Origin: Duganella aquatilis
GTDB taxonomy: Bacteria; Pseudomonadota; Gammaproteobacteria; Burkholderiales; Burkholderiaceae_D
DNA length: 51,406 nt
Assembly: GCF_009674565.1 (NCBI RefSeq)
Contig: NZ_WKJL01000034.1
Span: 1-51,406 of the forward strand
Reading direction: 5' to 3'
The notes below the pieces were generated by a model. That model worked only from the letters and a program-made list of their open reading frames with translations, did no database searches and was not told the origin of the DNA. The translations under genes were made by a program, and so were the position numbers. Within the stretch, counting starts at the first letter, position 1. The number at the start of each line of letters is the position of its first letter. Below, piece by piece: positions 16,157-25,142 of this stretch.

Positions 16157-18091
16157 TCAGTTCAGGGCGGACAGGGATGCGGTGAACTTCGCCGCATCCT
16201 GGAAGCCGATCACGCGCGCATTCGGGACTTCCTTGCCCTGCTTGTCAAACAGGATGATGCCCGGCGGGCCGAACAGGCCGAAGCGCTTCAGCATGGCCTT
16301 GTCGTCGTCATCGTTGGCGGTGACGTCCACCTGCAGCAGCACGGTGTTGGCCAGCTTGGCGCGCACCGCAGGATCGACGAAGGTCAGTTTCTCCATCTCC
16401 TTGCAGGACACGCACCAGTCGGCGTAGAAGTCCAGGATGGCGGTTTTGCCGCCGGTCCGGGCCAGGATGGCGTCCAGCTGCTGCACCGTCTTCACGCGCT
16501 GGAAGGCCAGCGGCGTTGCGTGCGCCTGGCCGGTCAGGTGCGCGAGCGGCGCCAACGGATCGCGTCCGCCGCTGACCACGCCCACCAGCTGCATCACGCC
16601 GAGCACGGCGGCGATCACGCCGACCGATTTGGCGACCCACTGGCCGCGATTCAGCAGCAGATACATGCCGTAGCCGACCAGCAGCGCGGCCCAGCCCATC
16701 ATCTGCACCGCGCCCGGCAGCACCGGCGACACCAGCCACCAGCCCACCGCCAGCATCAGCACGCCGAAGAAGCGCTTGACCGAATCCATCCACACGCCGG
16801 CTTTCGGCAGCAGCGTGCCGGCCGAGACGCCGACCAGGATCAGCGGCACGCTCATGCCGACCGCCATGGCGAACAAGGCGCTGCCGCCGATGACGATGTC
16901 GCGCGACTGGCTGATGTAGACCAGCGCGGCGGCCAGCGGCGCGGCCACGCAAGGGCCGACGATCAAGGCGGAAATGGCGCCCATGACAAACACGCCGGCC
17001 AGCTTGCCGGACGACTGGCGGTTGGATACGGTGCTCAGCTTGCTTTGCAGCGCGGCCGGCACTTGCAGTTCGTAGAAGCCGAACATCGACAGCGAAAGCA
17101 AGGCCATCAGCAACGCAAACGCGCCCAGCACCCAGGGATTCTGCAACGCGCTGGCCAGGCCTTCGCCGGCCAGGCCGGCCGCCACGCCCAGCGCAGTGTA
17201 GACCAGCGCCATGCCCAGCGCATAAGTCACCGACAGGATCAGGCCACGGCTGCGGCTGGTGTTCTCGCCTTCACCAACGATGATCGACGACAGAATCGGC
17301 ACCATCGGCAGCACGCATGGCGTGAAGGACAGGCCCAGGCCCAGCAAGGCGAACAGCGGCAGGATGACCATCAGCTTGCCGCTCTTCAGCGCCGCTTCCA
17401 GGCGGCCGGATTCGTTGACCGGCGGTGCGACCGGCGCGGCCACTGGCGGCGCTGGCGGTTCGATATCGGTCGCGGTGGGCTTCGGTATGGTGTAGATCGT
17501 CACGCCGGGGCTGACGGCGGCCGGTTTGCCTTCGCCGACCGCGACCGCGACTGCGACGGCGGCGGATGCGGCGGCTGGTGCGGCGCTGGCAACTGGCGTG
17601 GCCGGTGCGGCGGCGGGCGTTGCGGCCACGGTGGGCGTCGCGCTGGACGGCGCGGCAGGCACCGGCACCGAGCCGCTGCCGGTCAGCGTCGCCTTGTAAT
17701 CCTGCGGCGCGTAGCACAGGCCTTTTTCCGAGCAGCCCTGGCCGCCCGCCTGCAGCGTGAACGTGCCGTTCACATCCACCGGAATCGTGATCGTCACCGC
17801 CTTGCGGTAGGTCTCCACGTCCTTGGCGAACGTTTCGTCATAGTGCACCTTGCCCGGCGGGATTTGCGGTGCGCCCAGCTTGGCGCCGGTGGCGCTGAAC
17901 TTGAAGCGTTCGCGGTACATATAGTAGCCGTCGGCAATCTGGAAGGTCACCGCGACGGTATGTCCATCCACCATGCGCGCGGAAAACTTGAACGCCTCCG
18001 ACGGATCGAGGAAATCCTCAGCTTGGGCAGGCTGCATCAGCAGCGCGATCAGCGCCAGCAGCGGCGCCATAAAACGGACGAAACGGGACAT
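16157..18091 (-). CDS. dsbD: DsbD, thiol:disulfide interchange protein
   Basis: 644 residues. It moves reducing power from cytosolic thioredoxin across the inner membrane to periplasmic partners. The parts: a signal peptide ending AQA; an N-terminal domain with the cysteine pair in QGCSEKGLCYAPQ; a long Ala/Pro-rich linker; eight membrane helices with the cysteines in SFTPCVLPMVPIL and VGPCVAAPLAAAL; and a C-terminal thioredoxin-like domain with DWCVSCKEME. All six key cysteines are present. The frame opens at GTG 18112, but ATG 18091 gives the true signal peptide. Reduced cysteines made by DsbD are needed for cytochrome c haem attachment, linking it to resB-ccsB. It abuts the Spy-like gene with no space. 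Confidence 0.95.
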   Translation of the reverse strand: MSRFVRFMAPLLALIALLMQPAQAEDFLDPSEAFKFSARMVDGHTVAVTFQIADGYYMYRERFKFSATGAKLGAPQIPPGKVHYDETFAKDVETYRKAVTITIPVDVNGTFTLQAGGQGCSEKGLCYAPQDYKATLTGSGSVPVPAAPSSATPTVAATPAAAPATPVASAAPAAASAAVAVAVAVGEGKPAAVSPGVTIYTIPKPTATDIEPPAPPVAAPVAPPVNESGRLEAALKSGKLMVILPLFALLGLGLSFTPCVLPMVPILSSIIVGEGENTSRSRGLILSVTYALGMALVYTALGVAAGLAGEGLASALQNPWVLGAFALLMALLSLSMFGFYELQVPAALQSKLSTVSNRQSSGKLAGVFVMGAISALIVGPCVAAPLAAALVYISQSRDIVIGGSALFAMAVGMSVPLILVGVSAGTLLPKAGVWMDSVKRFFGVLMLAVGWWLVSPVLPGAVQMMGWAALLVGYGMYLLLNRGQWVAKSVGVIAAVLGVMQLVGVVSGGRDPLAPLAHLTGQAHATPLAFQRVKTVQQLDAILARTGGKTAILDFYADWCVSCKEMEKLTFVDPAVRAKLANTVLLQVDVTANDDDDKAMLKRFGLFGPPGIILFDKQGKEVPNARVIGFQDAAKFTASLSALN

Positions 18092-18225
18092 AAAATCTTC
18101 TCTCAGGGGCACTGTTCATTGGAGCAACAGCATAGTACACCGCTGGCGTTTTTCCCGCCTGAACGCGGCCTTAAAACATTGTTTTATGCGAAACTCGATT
18201 TTCCCCTTCCGTTTGGAGCTGTCCC

Positions 18226-19878
18226 ATGTCCGCACTACGTCCCTTGCTATTCGCCGCCCTCGCCTTGGCCGCGCCCGCTTTCGCCGAAGCACCGGCCAAG
18301 GCGCTGAACGCCATTTCCGCGCAGGATCTGCTGGCCCACATCAAAACCCTGGCTTCCGACGACTTCGAAGGCCGCGCGCCCGGCACCGCCGGCGAGGCAA
18401 AAAGCGTGGCCTACATCCAGCAGGAATTCAAGAAACTCGGCCTCAAACCGGGCAATCCGGACGGCAGCTGGGTGCAGGCGGTGCCGATGCGCGGCCAGAA
18501 GCCGACGCCCAGCTTCAGCTACACCATAGCCGGCCAGAAAGTCGCGCTGAATTTCCCCGACGATTACGTGGCCCATTCGTCCAGCCAGCCGGACAGCGTC
18601 AACGTCAATAATTCGGAGATCGTGTTTGTCGGCTACGGCGTGCAGGCGCCGGAATACGGCTGGGACGACTACAAGGGCGTCGACGTGCGCGGCAAAACCA
18701 TCTTGATGCTGATTAACGATCCGGCCATCCCGGATCCGGCCCATCCGGACCAGCTCGATCCGGCCATGTTCAAGGGCAAGGCCATGACCTACTACGGCCG
18801 CTGGACCTACAAATACGAAATCGCCGCCAGGCTGGGGGCGGCGGCGGCCATCATCATTCACGAAACCAAGCCGGCCGCCTATCCGTGGGACGTGGTGCGC
18901 AGCGGCGGCACCGCCGAACAGTTCAGCCTGCTGCGCGAAGGCGACGATCCGGACGCGCCAACGGTGCCGGGCTGGATCCAGCTGGACAAGGCCAAAGCCA
19001 TGCTGGCCGCCGCCGGCTACGATTTCGACACGCTGAAAAAGCAGGCATTAACCAGGGAATTCCGCCCCGTCAGTTTGAAAGGCACGGCTGATTTCAAGAT
19101 CGAGAATAGCTCGCGCACGGTCAATTCGAATAACGTTGTGGCGAAAATCGAAGGCAGCGATCCGAAGCTGAAGAACGAATACGTCATTTACAGCGCGCAC
19201 TGGGATCACTTGGGCGTGGACGCAAAGACCGGCAAGATTTATTACGGTGCGCTGGATAACGCTTCAGGCGTGGCGGCATTGCTGGAATTAGCCAAGGCCT
19301 ATAAAGCATTACCGAAAGCGCCAAAACGCTCGATTCTGTTTATCGCCACCACCGCCGAAGAACGCGGCCTGCTGGGAGCGAAATATTATGCAGCCCATCC
19401 GCTTTATCCGCTGAAAAACACCGTCGCCAATATTAATATCGATGGCATTAATGCCTGGGGCAAAACGGCGCATATTGAAAACGTCACATTCGGTCATTCC
19501 AGTATCGACAGCCTGCTGGAGAAATACGCGAAAAACCAGGGCCGCCGGATGGAAAATGATTCGCGCTCGGAGCTTGGCAGTTTTTACCGCGCCGACCAGC
19601 TGGAATTCGCGCGTGCCGGTGTGCCGGTTTTATATACCAAAGCGCGCAGCGGTTATTTGAATAAACCGGAGAATTACGCGACGGAAGTGGTGAATAACTA
19701 TTTCACCCACGACTACCATCAGGTAACGGACAGCTTCCATGGCGACTGGGACTTCAGCGGCGGCGTGCAGGATATCCAGCTGCTGTTCCAGGTGGGCATG
19801 GATATCGCCCAGGGCGCCACGCCGACATGGAATGCGGGCTCCGAATTCAAGGCCGCCGGCGACCGCCGATTGAAGTAG
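18226..19878 (+). CDS. Secreted M28-family metallopeptidase with PA domain
   Basis: 550 residues with a signal peptide (MSALRPLLFAALALAAPAFA). The catalytic domain carries the M28 di-zinc pattern: YSAHWDHLG (His/Asp), GALDNASGVAALLEL (Asp), TTAEERGLLGAKYY (catalytic and ligand Glu) and NINIDGINAWG. An inserted segment around residues 120-260 looks like a protease-associated domain. It probably acts as an aminopeptidase in the periplasm or outside. GGAG stands before the ATG. The upstream gap shared with dsbD has an AAAACA-T-TGTTTT palindrome (18173-18185). From about 19040 the codon use becomes more AT-rich than in the first half, which is a mild oddity. Confidence 0.9.
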   Translation: MSALRPLLFAALALAAPAFAEAPAKALNAISAQDLLAHIKTLASDDFEGRAPGTAGEAKSVAYIQQEFKKLGLKPGNPDGSWVQAVPMRGQKPTPSFSYTIAGQKVALNFPDDYVAHSSSQPDSVNVNNSEIVFVGYGVQAPEYGWDDYKGVDVRGKTILMLINDPAIPDPAHPDQLDPAMFKGKAMTYYGRWTYKYEIAARLGAAAAIIIHETKPAAYPWDVVRSGGTAEQFSLLREGDDPDAPTVPGWIQLDKAKAMLAAAGYDFDTLKKQALTREFRPVSLKGTADFKIENSSRTVNSNNVVAKIEGSDPKLKNEYVIYSAHWDHLGVDAKTGKIYYGALDNASGVAALLELAKAYKALPKAPKRSILFIATTAEERGLLGAKYYAAHPLYPLKNTVANINIDGINAWGKTAHIENVTFGHSSIDSLLEKYAKNQGRRMENDSRSELGSFYRADQLEFARAGVPVLYTKARSGYLNKPENYATEVVNNYFTHDYHQVTDSFHGDWDFSGGVQDIQLLFQVGMDIAQGATPTWNAGSEFKAAGDRRLK

Positions 19879-19883
19879 TTCAC

Positions 19884-19925
19884 GCCGGAAATTGACTTGA
19901 TCGTGCCAATTTCCGGCACGATCAA
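19884..19925. terminator. Two mutually exclusive hairpins between convergent genes
   Basis: GCCGGAAATTG (19884-19894) pairs with CAATTTCCGGC (19907-19917). TTGATCGTGCC (19897-19907) pairs with GGCACGATCAA (19915-19925). Each stem is 11 perfect pairs, and they share bases, so only one can form at a time. They sit between the stop codons of the M28 peptidase and the PepSY gene. Terminating or separating the two transcripts is likely; there is no strong T-run. Confidence 0.6.
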
Positions 19926-19928
19926 GGA

Positions 19929-21167
19929 TCAAGCCTCGACCAGATCGCCGGTGCGGCGCACGGCCGTGACCGCGCGGGACGCGCGTTTGCGCCACCAGAT
20001 GATGACGCCGGTCACGCTCAACATCGCCACCACGATGCCCATGAAGGAAATCAGGATGCGGCCCGGCAGCCCGAGAATGCGGCCGGAGTGCAGCGGGAAT
20101 TGCGCCTGCACGAAGATATCCGCCGCCGTCCCTTTCCACGGTAAACGCTCGCCGAGAAGTTTCCCCGCGCCGTCATAATATAAATATGCCGGGCCGACAC
20201 CGCCAGCGCCGTGATCATCGCCGGGTTTATAGAAACTCACGCCATAGACGTCAAATGCGCTGGTATAAAAGACGCTGCCTACCGGCTCCGACCAATTACG
20301 CTTTACGGCTTCCCTTGCGGCGGTTGCAATCACCGTCGCATAATCGGCTGTCGGCGTGAATGGTTTATGAATATCGGCCATCGGGCGCATATCAAAAGGC
20401 GTCGGCGTGACTTTCGATATTTTGCTCATCATCGGATAAAATATTTCGCTATATAAATTCAGCGAAAATGCGGTGAAAGATAAAACAATCAGCAAGCCCC
20501 AGGTCCACAAACTGAATGCACGATGTAAATCGAAATTCAATTTATTGCTGCCGCCTTTCCAGCGAACTTTCCAGGCAGGTTTCCAGCGCTGGCCCCACGA
20601 TTTGGCGGCATTCTGCCGGCGCAACGGTAGGGTCAAATAGAAACCGACAAAACTATCCACCACCCAGATCATGGCGATACCGCCCATCAGCCATAATCCC
20701 CAGCGGTCGATGCCCCACATTTCCGGAATATGCAGCGTGTAATGCAGGCGATAAAGGAAGGAAACAAAAGTCTCCTTGGTAATCGGCCACACCGCGCCCC
20801 ATTCGCGCTTGCCCAGTTCAGCGCCGCTGACCGGATCGACGAATACCTGATTAAAGCCCGGCTCGTAAAGTTTCTGCGTCACGGGATTGACGCGCGGCGA
20901 AACGCCAAAGGCGATCGCCTCGCCCTGCTGCACCTGCACCGGCATGAACGACACCTGGATCTGCGGATAACGCGCCTCCACTTGCTGCGCCAGCAGCAAC
21001 GCCGATTGCGGCGTGCCGGGCGTGTGGGCCTCCATCAGGTGCGGATTGAGCAGGTCGTCCAGCTCGTGATCCCACGAAATGATGGCGCCGGTGAAGCCGC
21101 TAATAAACAAAAAGCCCGCAGTAAGCAGGCCGGCATATCGGTGTACCAGGGTCCAGAAGCCTCGCAT
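19929..21167 (-). CDS. PepSY-associated membrane protein, probable iron-uptake partner
   Basis: 412 residues from the ATG at 21167 (AGGA eight bases before). Four or more membrane helices are visible, near residues 7-27 (LVHRYAGLLTAGFLFISGFTG), 140-160, 195-220 and 350-380. Periplasmic PepSY-like regions lie between. Proteins of this PiuB/PepSY_TM type usually stand next to siderophore receptors and are thought to help reduce or release iron at the inner membrane; this is family knowledge, not proven here. It follows the Fur-controlled receptor by about 50 bases with a terminator hairpin in between, so its expression is probably lower than the receptor's. An upstream ATG at 21182 lies in the terminator T-run and is less likely. 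Confidence 0.85.
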   Translation of the reverse strand: MRGFWTLVHRYAGLLTAGFLFISGFTGAIISWDHELDDLLNPHLMEAHTPGTPQSALLLAQQVEARYPQIQVSFMPVQVQQGEAIAFGVSPRVNPVTQKLYEPGFNQVFVDPVSGAELGKREWGAVWPITKETFVSFLYRLHYTLHIPEMWGIDRWGLWLMGGIAMIWVVDSFVGFYLTLPLRRQNAAKSWGQRWKPAWKVRWKGGSNKLNFDLHRAFSLWTWGLLIVLSFTAFSLNLYSEIFYPMMSKISKVTPTPFDMRPMADIHKPFTPTADYATVIATAAREAVKRNWSEPVGSVFYTSAFDVYGVSFYKPGDDHGAGGVGPAYLYYDGAGKLLGERLPWKGTAADIFVQAQFPLHSGRILGLPGRILISFMGIVVAMLSVTGVIIWWRKRASRAVTAVRRTGDLVEA

Positions 21168-21182
21168 GATGGCTATCCTCAT

Positions 21183-21209
21183 AAAAAACCGGGGCCGCGC
21201 AGGCCCCGG
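21183..21209 (-). terminator. Intrinsic terminator between siderophore receptor and PepSY gene
   Basis: On the minus strand CCGGGGCC pairs with GGCCCCGG around TGCGC and is followed by T6. It lies 10 bases after the receptor stop codon. It would stop most receptor transcripts and let a fraction continue into the PepSY gene. Confidence 0.85.
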
Positions 21210-21218
21210 CTGGCTACA

Positions 21219-23384
21219 TTAGAACTTGTATTTCAAGCTCAGCGACGTGGTGCGCGGTGCGGCGTAGGTAATCGCGCCGTACGCGGCAAACATGCCGAAG
21301 TGGGTCTTGTCGGTCACGTTGTTGACGTTCAGCTGGGCCGACAGGTTTTTGCTGATGTCATAACGCGCCATCAGGTTCAGCAGGGTGAAGCCATCCTGGT
21401 TGATCACGCCGTGGTTGACCGCGAAGTTCGGCGCGCCCGGATCGACCGTGTAGGTGCGGCCCTCGTAGTTGACGCCGCCGCCGATGGTCAGCTTGCTCAG
21501 TTCGCCCGGCAGGTTGTAGGTGGTGAACACGCGGAACAGCTTGCGCGGGTAGATGCTGTTGAAGTCGGCGCCATCCGCATCCTTGGCGCGGAAGATGCTG
21601 TAGCCGGCGCTGGCGTTCCAGCCGCGCGCCAGCTCGCCGTTCAGTTCCAGCTCGACGCCACGGCTGGTGGCGCCGTCGACGCCGACGTAGTAGGCCTCGG
21701 GCAGACCGCCGTTGTGTTGCACGGTGCCAGCCTCCTGGGCCAGGTTGTCCTGCTTGATGTGGAACACCGCCAGCGAGGCATTCACGCGGCCATCGAGGAA
21801 CTCGCCCTTGACGCCGGCTTCAGCCGCCTTGCCACGCACCGGGTCCAGCGTCTTGCCGCCGAAGTCTTTGTAGTTCTGCGGCTGGAAGATGCTGGTGTAG
21901 CTGGCATAGGCCGAATAGGTGTTGTTGATGTCGTAGACCAGGCCGGCGTACGGCGTGAGCTCGTTATCGTTCTTCACTTCATAGGCGTCGCTGCCGACCA
22001 CCTGGCCGGTTTTCTTGTAGTTGGTCACGCGCGCGCCGACGATCAGTTTCAGCGGATCGGCCAGCGAGAAGCGCGCCACGCCGTACACCGCATCCTGCCT
22101 GGTCGTGCTTTGCTCGTAGAAGGTGGCCGGGCCCCAGGTCGGCTCCGGATAGATGGCGCCGTTCCAGTTGTTGTAGTTGCCGGTGTCGGCCAGCGCGCCT
22201 TCCGGGCGGCGGTCCGACGTGAACTCGGCCTTGGAGTACATATAGCCGAACGCCGCCTCGTGCTTGCGGCCGAACAGCTGGAACGGACCGGAGGCCTGCA
22301 GGTTGGCGTTGGTCTGCTCGGTGCGGGTCAGGTAGGCGCCGCCGAACGGGAACATGCCGGCGCCGGTGGTGGCGTCAGGATAGCCGTACAGGTACAGCAG
22401 CTGCGAATCGCCCTTGCGGTTGCCGCGCGTGACGCTGGCGTCCAGTTTCCAGCCATTGTCCAGCGTGTGCTGGATGGTGGCGAAGCCGTTGTTGTAGGAC
22501 GTGTTCCAGCGGGTCCAGCTGGCCGCCGCGGTCTTGGAGACGTCCCAGTTGGTCAGGTTGCCGTTGGTGTACCAGTACGACAGGCCGCCCCACATCGGCG
22601 CCTTGACGTCGTTTTCCTGGCGGCTGAAGCCGACGTCCAGCACGGTGGCCGGCGTCAGGTCGGCTTCCACGGTGGCGTAGATGGTCTTGCTCTTGTTGCT
22701 CAACAGGCTGACCCAGCTGTCGGCGTCGGTGTATTCGCCAACCACGCGACCGCGCACCGAACCGCTCTGGTTCAGCGCGGTCGAGACATCGACCTGGGCG
22801 CGGCGGGCGCTCCAGTTGCCGACGCCGATCTCGGCCGAGCCGGTCAGTTCCTTCGCGGTGGCGCGTTTGCGCACCAGGTTGATGGCGGCCGACGGATTGC
22901 CGGCGCCGGTCATCAGGCCGGTGGCGCCGCGCACCACTTCCACGCGGTCGTAAATGGCCAGGCTGCTGGCGACTTCGCCCGAGGACCAGGATTGTTCCCA
23001 GGTGGTCGGCACGCCGTCGATCTGCAGGTTGTCGACGTCGAAGCCGCGCGCGGTAAAGCCGGCGCGGTTGGTTTCGTACTGGTTGACCGAGATGCCGACC
23101 ACGTTGTTGACGACGTCGGTCACGGTTTGCAGGCCCTGGTCTTCAATGCGCTGCTGGGTCACCACGGTGACCGATTGCGGCGTGTCGCGCAGCGCCATGT
23201 CCAGCGGCGTGCCGCCCTTGGCCTTGCCGACGGTGTACGAGGTGTCGCCGAGCTTTTGCGACGAGACCTGCACGGTCGGCATCACGGCCGCGCCATCGTC
23301 GCCACCCGCTTGCGCTTGCGCCAGCAGCGGCAGGGCCAGGCCGACCAGTACCGCCAGACGCTTCATCTTGAATTGCTTATCCAT
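21219..23384 (-). CDS. TonB-dependent siderophore receptor
   Basis: 721 residues. Outer-membrane gated porin for ferric siderophores. A signal peptide (MKRLAVLVGLALPLLAQAQA) is followed by the plug (TPQSVTVVTQQRIEDQGLQT, RVEVVRGATGLMTGAGNPSA) and a 22-strand barrel ending SLKYKF with the terminal Phe needed for assembly. There is no N-terminal signalling extension, so no sigma/anti-sigma pairing is expected. The promoter upstream overlaps a Fur box. The start is ATG 23384 next to GGGGAAGTG; a GTG one codon earlier is possible. The siderophore cannot be named from sequence, and no biosynthesis genes are in the window. Confidence 0.93.
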   Translation of the reverse strand: MDKQFKMKRLAVLVGLALPLLAQAQAGGDDGAAVMPTVQVSSQKLGDTSYTVGKAKGGTPLDMALRDTPQSVTVVTQQRIEDQGLQTVTDVVNNVVGISVNQYETNRAGFTARGFDVDNLQIDGVPTTWEQSWSSGEVASSLAIYDRVEVVRGATGLMTGAGNPSAAINLVRKRATAKELTGSAEIGVGNWSARRAQVDVSTALNQSGSVRGRVVGEYTDADSWVSLLSNKSKTIYATVEADLTPATVLDVGFSRQENDVKAPMWGGLSYWYTNGNLTNWDVSKTAAASWTRWNTSYNNGFATIQHTLDNGWKLDASVTRGNRKGDSQLLYLYGYPDATTGAGMFPFGGAYLTRTEQTNANLQASGPFQLFGRKHEAAFGYMYSKAEFTSDRRPEGALADTGNYNNWNGAIYPEPTWGPATFYEQSTTRQDAVYGVARFSLADPLKLIVGARVTNYKKTGQVVGSDAYEVKNDNELTPYAGLVYDINNTYSAYASYTSIFQPQNYKDFGGKTLDPVRGKAAEAGVKGEFLDGRVNASLAVFHIKQDNLAQEAGTVQHNGGLPEAYYVGVDGATSRGVELELNGELARGWNASAGYSIFRAKDADGADFNSIYPRKLFRVFTTYNLPGELSKLTIGGGVNYEGRTYTVDPGAPNFAVNHGVINQDGFTLLNLMARYDISKNLSAQLNVNNVTDKTHFGMFAAYGAITYAAPRTTSLSLKYKF

Positions 23385-23418
23385 CACTTCCCCGTTTTGA
23401 CGTTTTTATCGAAACAGG

Positions 23419-23447
23419 AATGATAACGATTCTCATTCCAATGTCAA
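23419..23447 (-). promoter_or_regulatory. Fur-controlled promoter of the siderophore receptor
   Basis: On the minus strand TTGACA (23442-23447) and TATCAT (23420-23425) are 16 bases apart, a near-consensus sigma-70 promoter. The 19-base stretch at 23419-23437 (AATGATAACGATTCTCATT) matches the Fur box half-sites TGATAAN and NTTNTCA around a central G and covers the spacer and -10. Iron-bound Fur would block polymerase directly. Confidence 0.85.
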
Positions 23448-23470
23448 TCGTTTGGGATGTAAAAGGACGA

Positions 23471-23500
23471 AAAAAAAGCCAGGCTAGGCCTGGCTTTTTC
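23471..23500 (-). terminator. Intrinsic terminator of the alpha operon
   Basis: On the minus strand AGCCAGGC pairs with GCCTGGCT around CTA, followed by a long T-run. It lies 23 bases after the rplQ stop and marks the end of the ribosomal supercluster. A-rich sequence on the other side makes it potentially bidirectional. Confidence 0.9.
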
Positions 23501-23522
23501 AGTACAGCGGATAACCGGCTGA

Positions 23523-23918
23523 TTACTCAGCGGTTGGTGCGTCTTCTACAGCGGTGACTTCTGGACGGTCCAGCAGCTCAACGTAAGCCATTGGAGCGTT
23601 GTCGCCAACGCGGAAACCCATTTTCAGGATGCGCAGGTAGCCGCCGTTACGTGCAGCGTAGCGTGGGCCCAGTTCCGAGAACAGTTTGCCTACGATTTCG
23701 CGGTCACGCAGACGGGCAAATGCCAGACGCTTGTTAGCCAGGGTGTCGGTCTTGCCCAGGGTCAGGATCGGCTCAACAACGCGACGCAGCTCTTTAGCTT
23801 TTGGCAGCGTGGTTTTGATGGCTTCATGACGCAGCAGCGAAACGGTCATGTTGCGCAGCATTGCCAGACGGTGGGACGAGGTACGGTTCAGTTTACGGAG
23901 GCCGTGACGGTGACGCAT
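23523..23918 (-). CDS. rplQ: Ribosomal protein bL17
   Basis: 131 residues beginning MRHRHGLRKLNRTSSHRLAM, the standard bL17 N-terminus. It is a large-subunit protein near the exit-tunnel side. A short acidic tail (EDAPTAE) follows the conserved core. Last gene of the alpha operon; 184 bases separate it from rpoA, with a long hairpin in the gap. An AAGGAAGTACC stretch precedes the ATG. Confidence 0.98.
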   Translation of the reverse strand: MRHRHGLRKLNRTSSHRLAMLRNMTVSLLRHEAIKTTLPKAKELRRVVEPILTLGKTDTLANKRLAFARLRDREIVGKLFSELGPRYAARNGGYLRILKMGFRVGDNAPMAYVELLDRPEVTAVEDAPTAE

Positions 23919-24054
23919 GGTACTTCCTTTCGATGATGTTTAAATCCGAGTTCTTCGATCGCTCAAGGATGAACAGGAGCGCGGACCGGTTTTAGTGATT
24001 TACGCCCGACACAACACGTGCCGGGCGGTACTGCAAAATACTCATCAGTTGGCA

Positions 24055-24091
24055 ACAGAGCAGAACATCGCTGCGCGATGTCCAGCTCTGT
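24055..24091 (-). other. Long hairpin between rpoA and rplQ
   Basis: Seventeen positions on each side pair around GCA, with one T-T mismatch and one G-U pair in the minus-strand RNA (outer arm ACAGAGC / GCTCTGT, inner ACATCGC / GCGATGT). No T-run follows. It may be a processing or stabilising stem, or a pause. Confidence 0.6.
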
Positions 24092-24102
24092 CGCCCAAGC
24101 TG

Positions 24103-25080
24103 TTATTTTTCCAGACCAGCAGGCGGCCAGTTTTCCAGCTTCATGCCCAGGGTCAGACCACGGGAAGCCAGGACTTCCTTGATCTCGTTCAGCGACTTGC
24201 GGCCCAGGTTCGGGGTCTTCAGCAGCTCGTTTTCCGAACGCTGGATCAGGTCGCCGATGTAGTAGATGTTTTCGGCTTTCAGGCAGTTGGCCGAACGCAC
24301 GGTCAGTTCCAGGTCGTCGACTGGACGCAGCAGGATCGGATCGACCAGCGGTGCGCGCGAAGGCGCTTCAGCAGCCGCTTCGGTGCCTTCCAGGGCAGCG
24401 AACACGTTCAGTTGATCGACCAGCACGCGGGCCGATTGACGGATCGCTTCTTCCGGCGAAATCACGCCGTTGGTTTCGATGTTGATGATCAGCTTGTCCA
24501 GGTCGGTACGCTGTTCCACACGGGCCGATTCCACGAAGTACGACACACGGCGCACTGGCGAGAACGACGCGTCCAGGATGATGCGGCCGATGGTCTTGTT
24601 GGTGTCTTCCGACAGGCGACGCACGTTGCCTGGCACATAGCCGCGGCCTTTTTCGACCTTGATCTGCATGTCCAGCTTGCCGCCGGCGGTCAGGTGAGCG
24701 ATCACGTGATCCGGGTTGATCAGTTCCACGTCGTGCGGCAGATCGATGTCCGATGCCAGCACGGCGCCTTCGCCCTCTTTTTTCAGGGTCAGGGTGACGG
24801 AGTCACGGTTGTGCACTTTGAACACAACGCCCTTCAGGTTCAGCAACAGGTCAACCACGTCTTCTTGCACGCCGTCCAGCGACGAGTACTCGTGCACCAC
24901 GCCGGCGATCGTCACTTCGGTTGGCGCGTAGCCGACCATCGACGACAGCAGCACGCGACGCAGCGCGTTGCCCAGGGTGTGGCCGTAGCCGCGCTCGAAT
25001 GGCTCCATCACGACTTTGGCGTGACCGGCGCCCAGGGCTTCTACATCGATAATACGTGGTTTCAACAAACTGTTTTGCAT
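24103..25080 (-). CDS. rpoA: RNA polymerase alpha subunit
   Basis: 325 residues, usual length. The N-terminal assembly domain contains FERGYGHTLGNALRRVLLSS; the C-terminal domain contains LRPVDDLELTVRSANCLKAE and the helix-hairpin-helix IGDLIQRSENELLKTPNLGRKSLNEIKEVL that binds UP elements and activators. It scaffolds RNA polymerase. It follows rpsD by 110 bases containing a terminator-like hairpin. Confidence 0.99.
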   Translation of the reverse strand: MQNSLLKPRIIDVEALGAGHAKVVMEPFERGYGHTLGNALRRVLLSSMVGYAPTEVTIAGVVHEYSSLDGVQEDVVDLLLNLKGVVFKVHNRDSVTLTLKKEGEGAVLASDIDLPHDVELINPDHVIAHLTAGGKLDMQIKVEKGRGYVPGNVRRLSEDTNKTIGRIILDASFSPVRRVSYFVESARVEQRTDLDKLIINIETNGVISPEEAIRQSARVLVDQLNVFAALEGTEAAAEAPSRAPLVDPILLRPVDDLELTVRSANCLKAENIYYIGDLIQRSENELLKTPNLGRKSLNEIKEVLASRGLTLGMKLENWPPAGLEK

Positions 25081-25142
25081 GAAATGTCCTTTTCAATACC
25101 CTCGGCGCGTTAAGCCGATAAGGCTGATGGCATTAGTGAAAA

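Noticed and set aside
20730..23423. An 897-codon plus-strand frame opposite the siderophore receptor
   Set aside because: It overlaps the receptor and its Fur promoter, and its composition is typical of a shadow frame.
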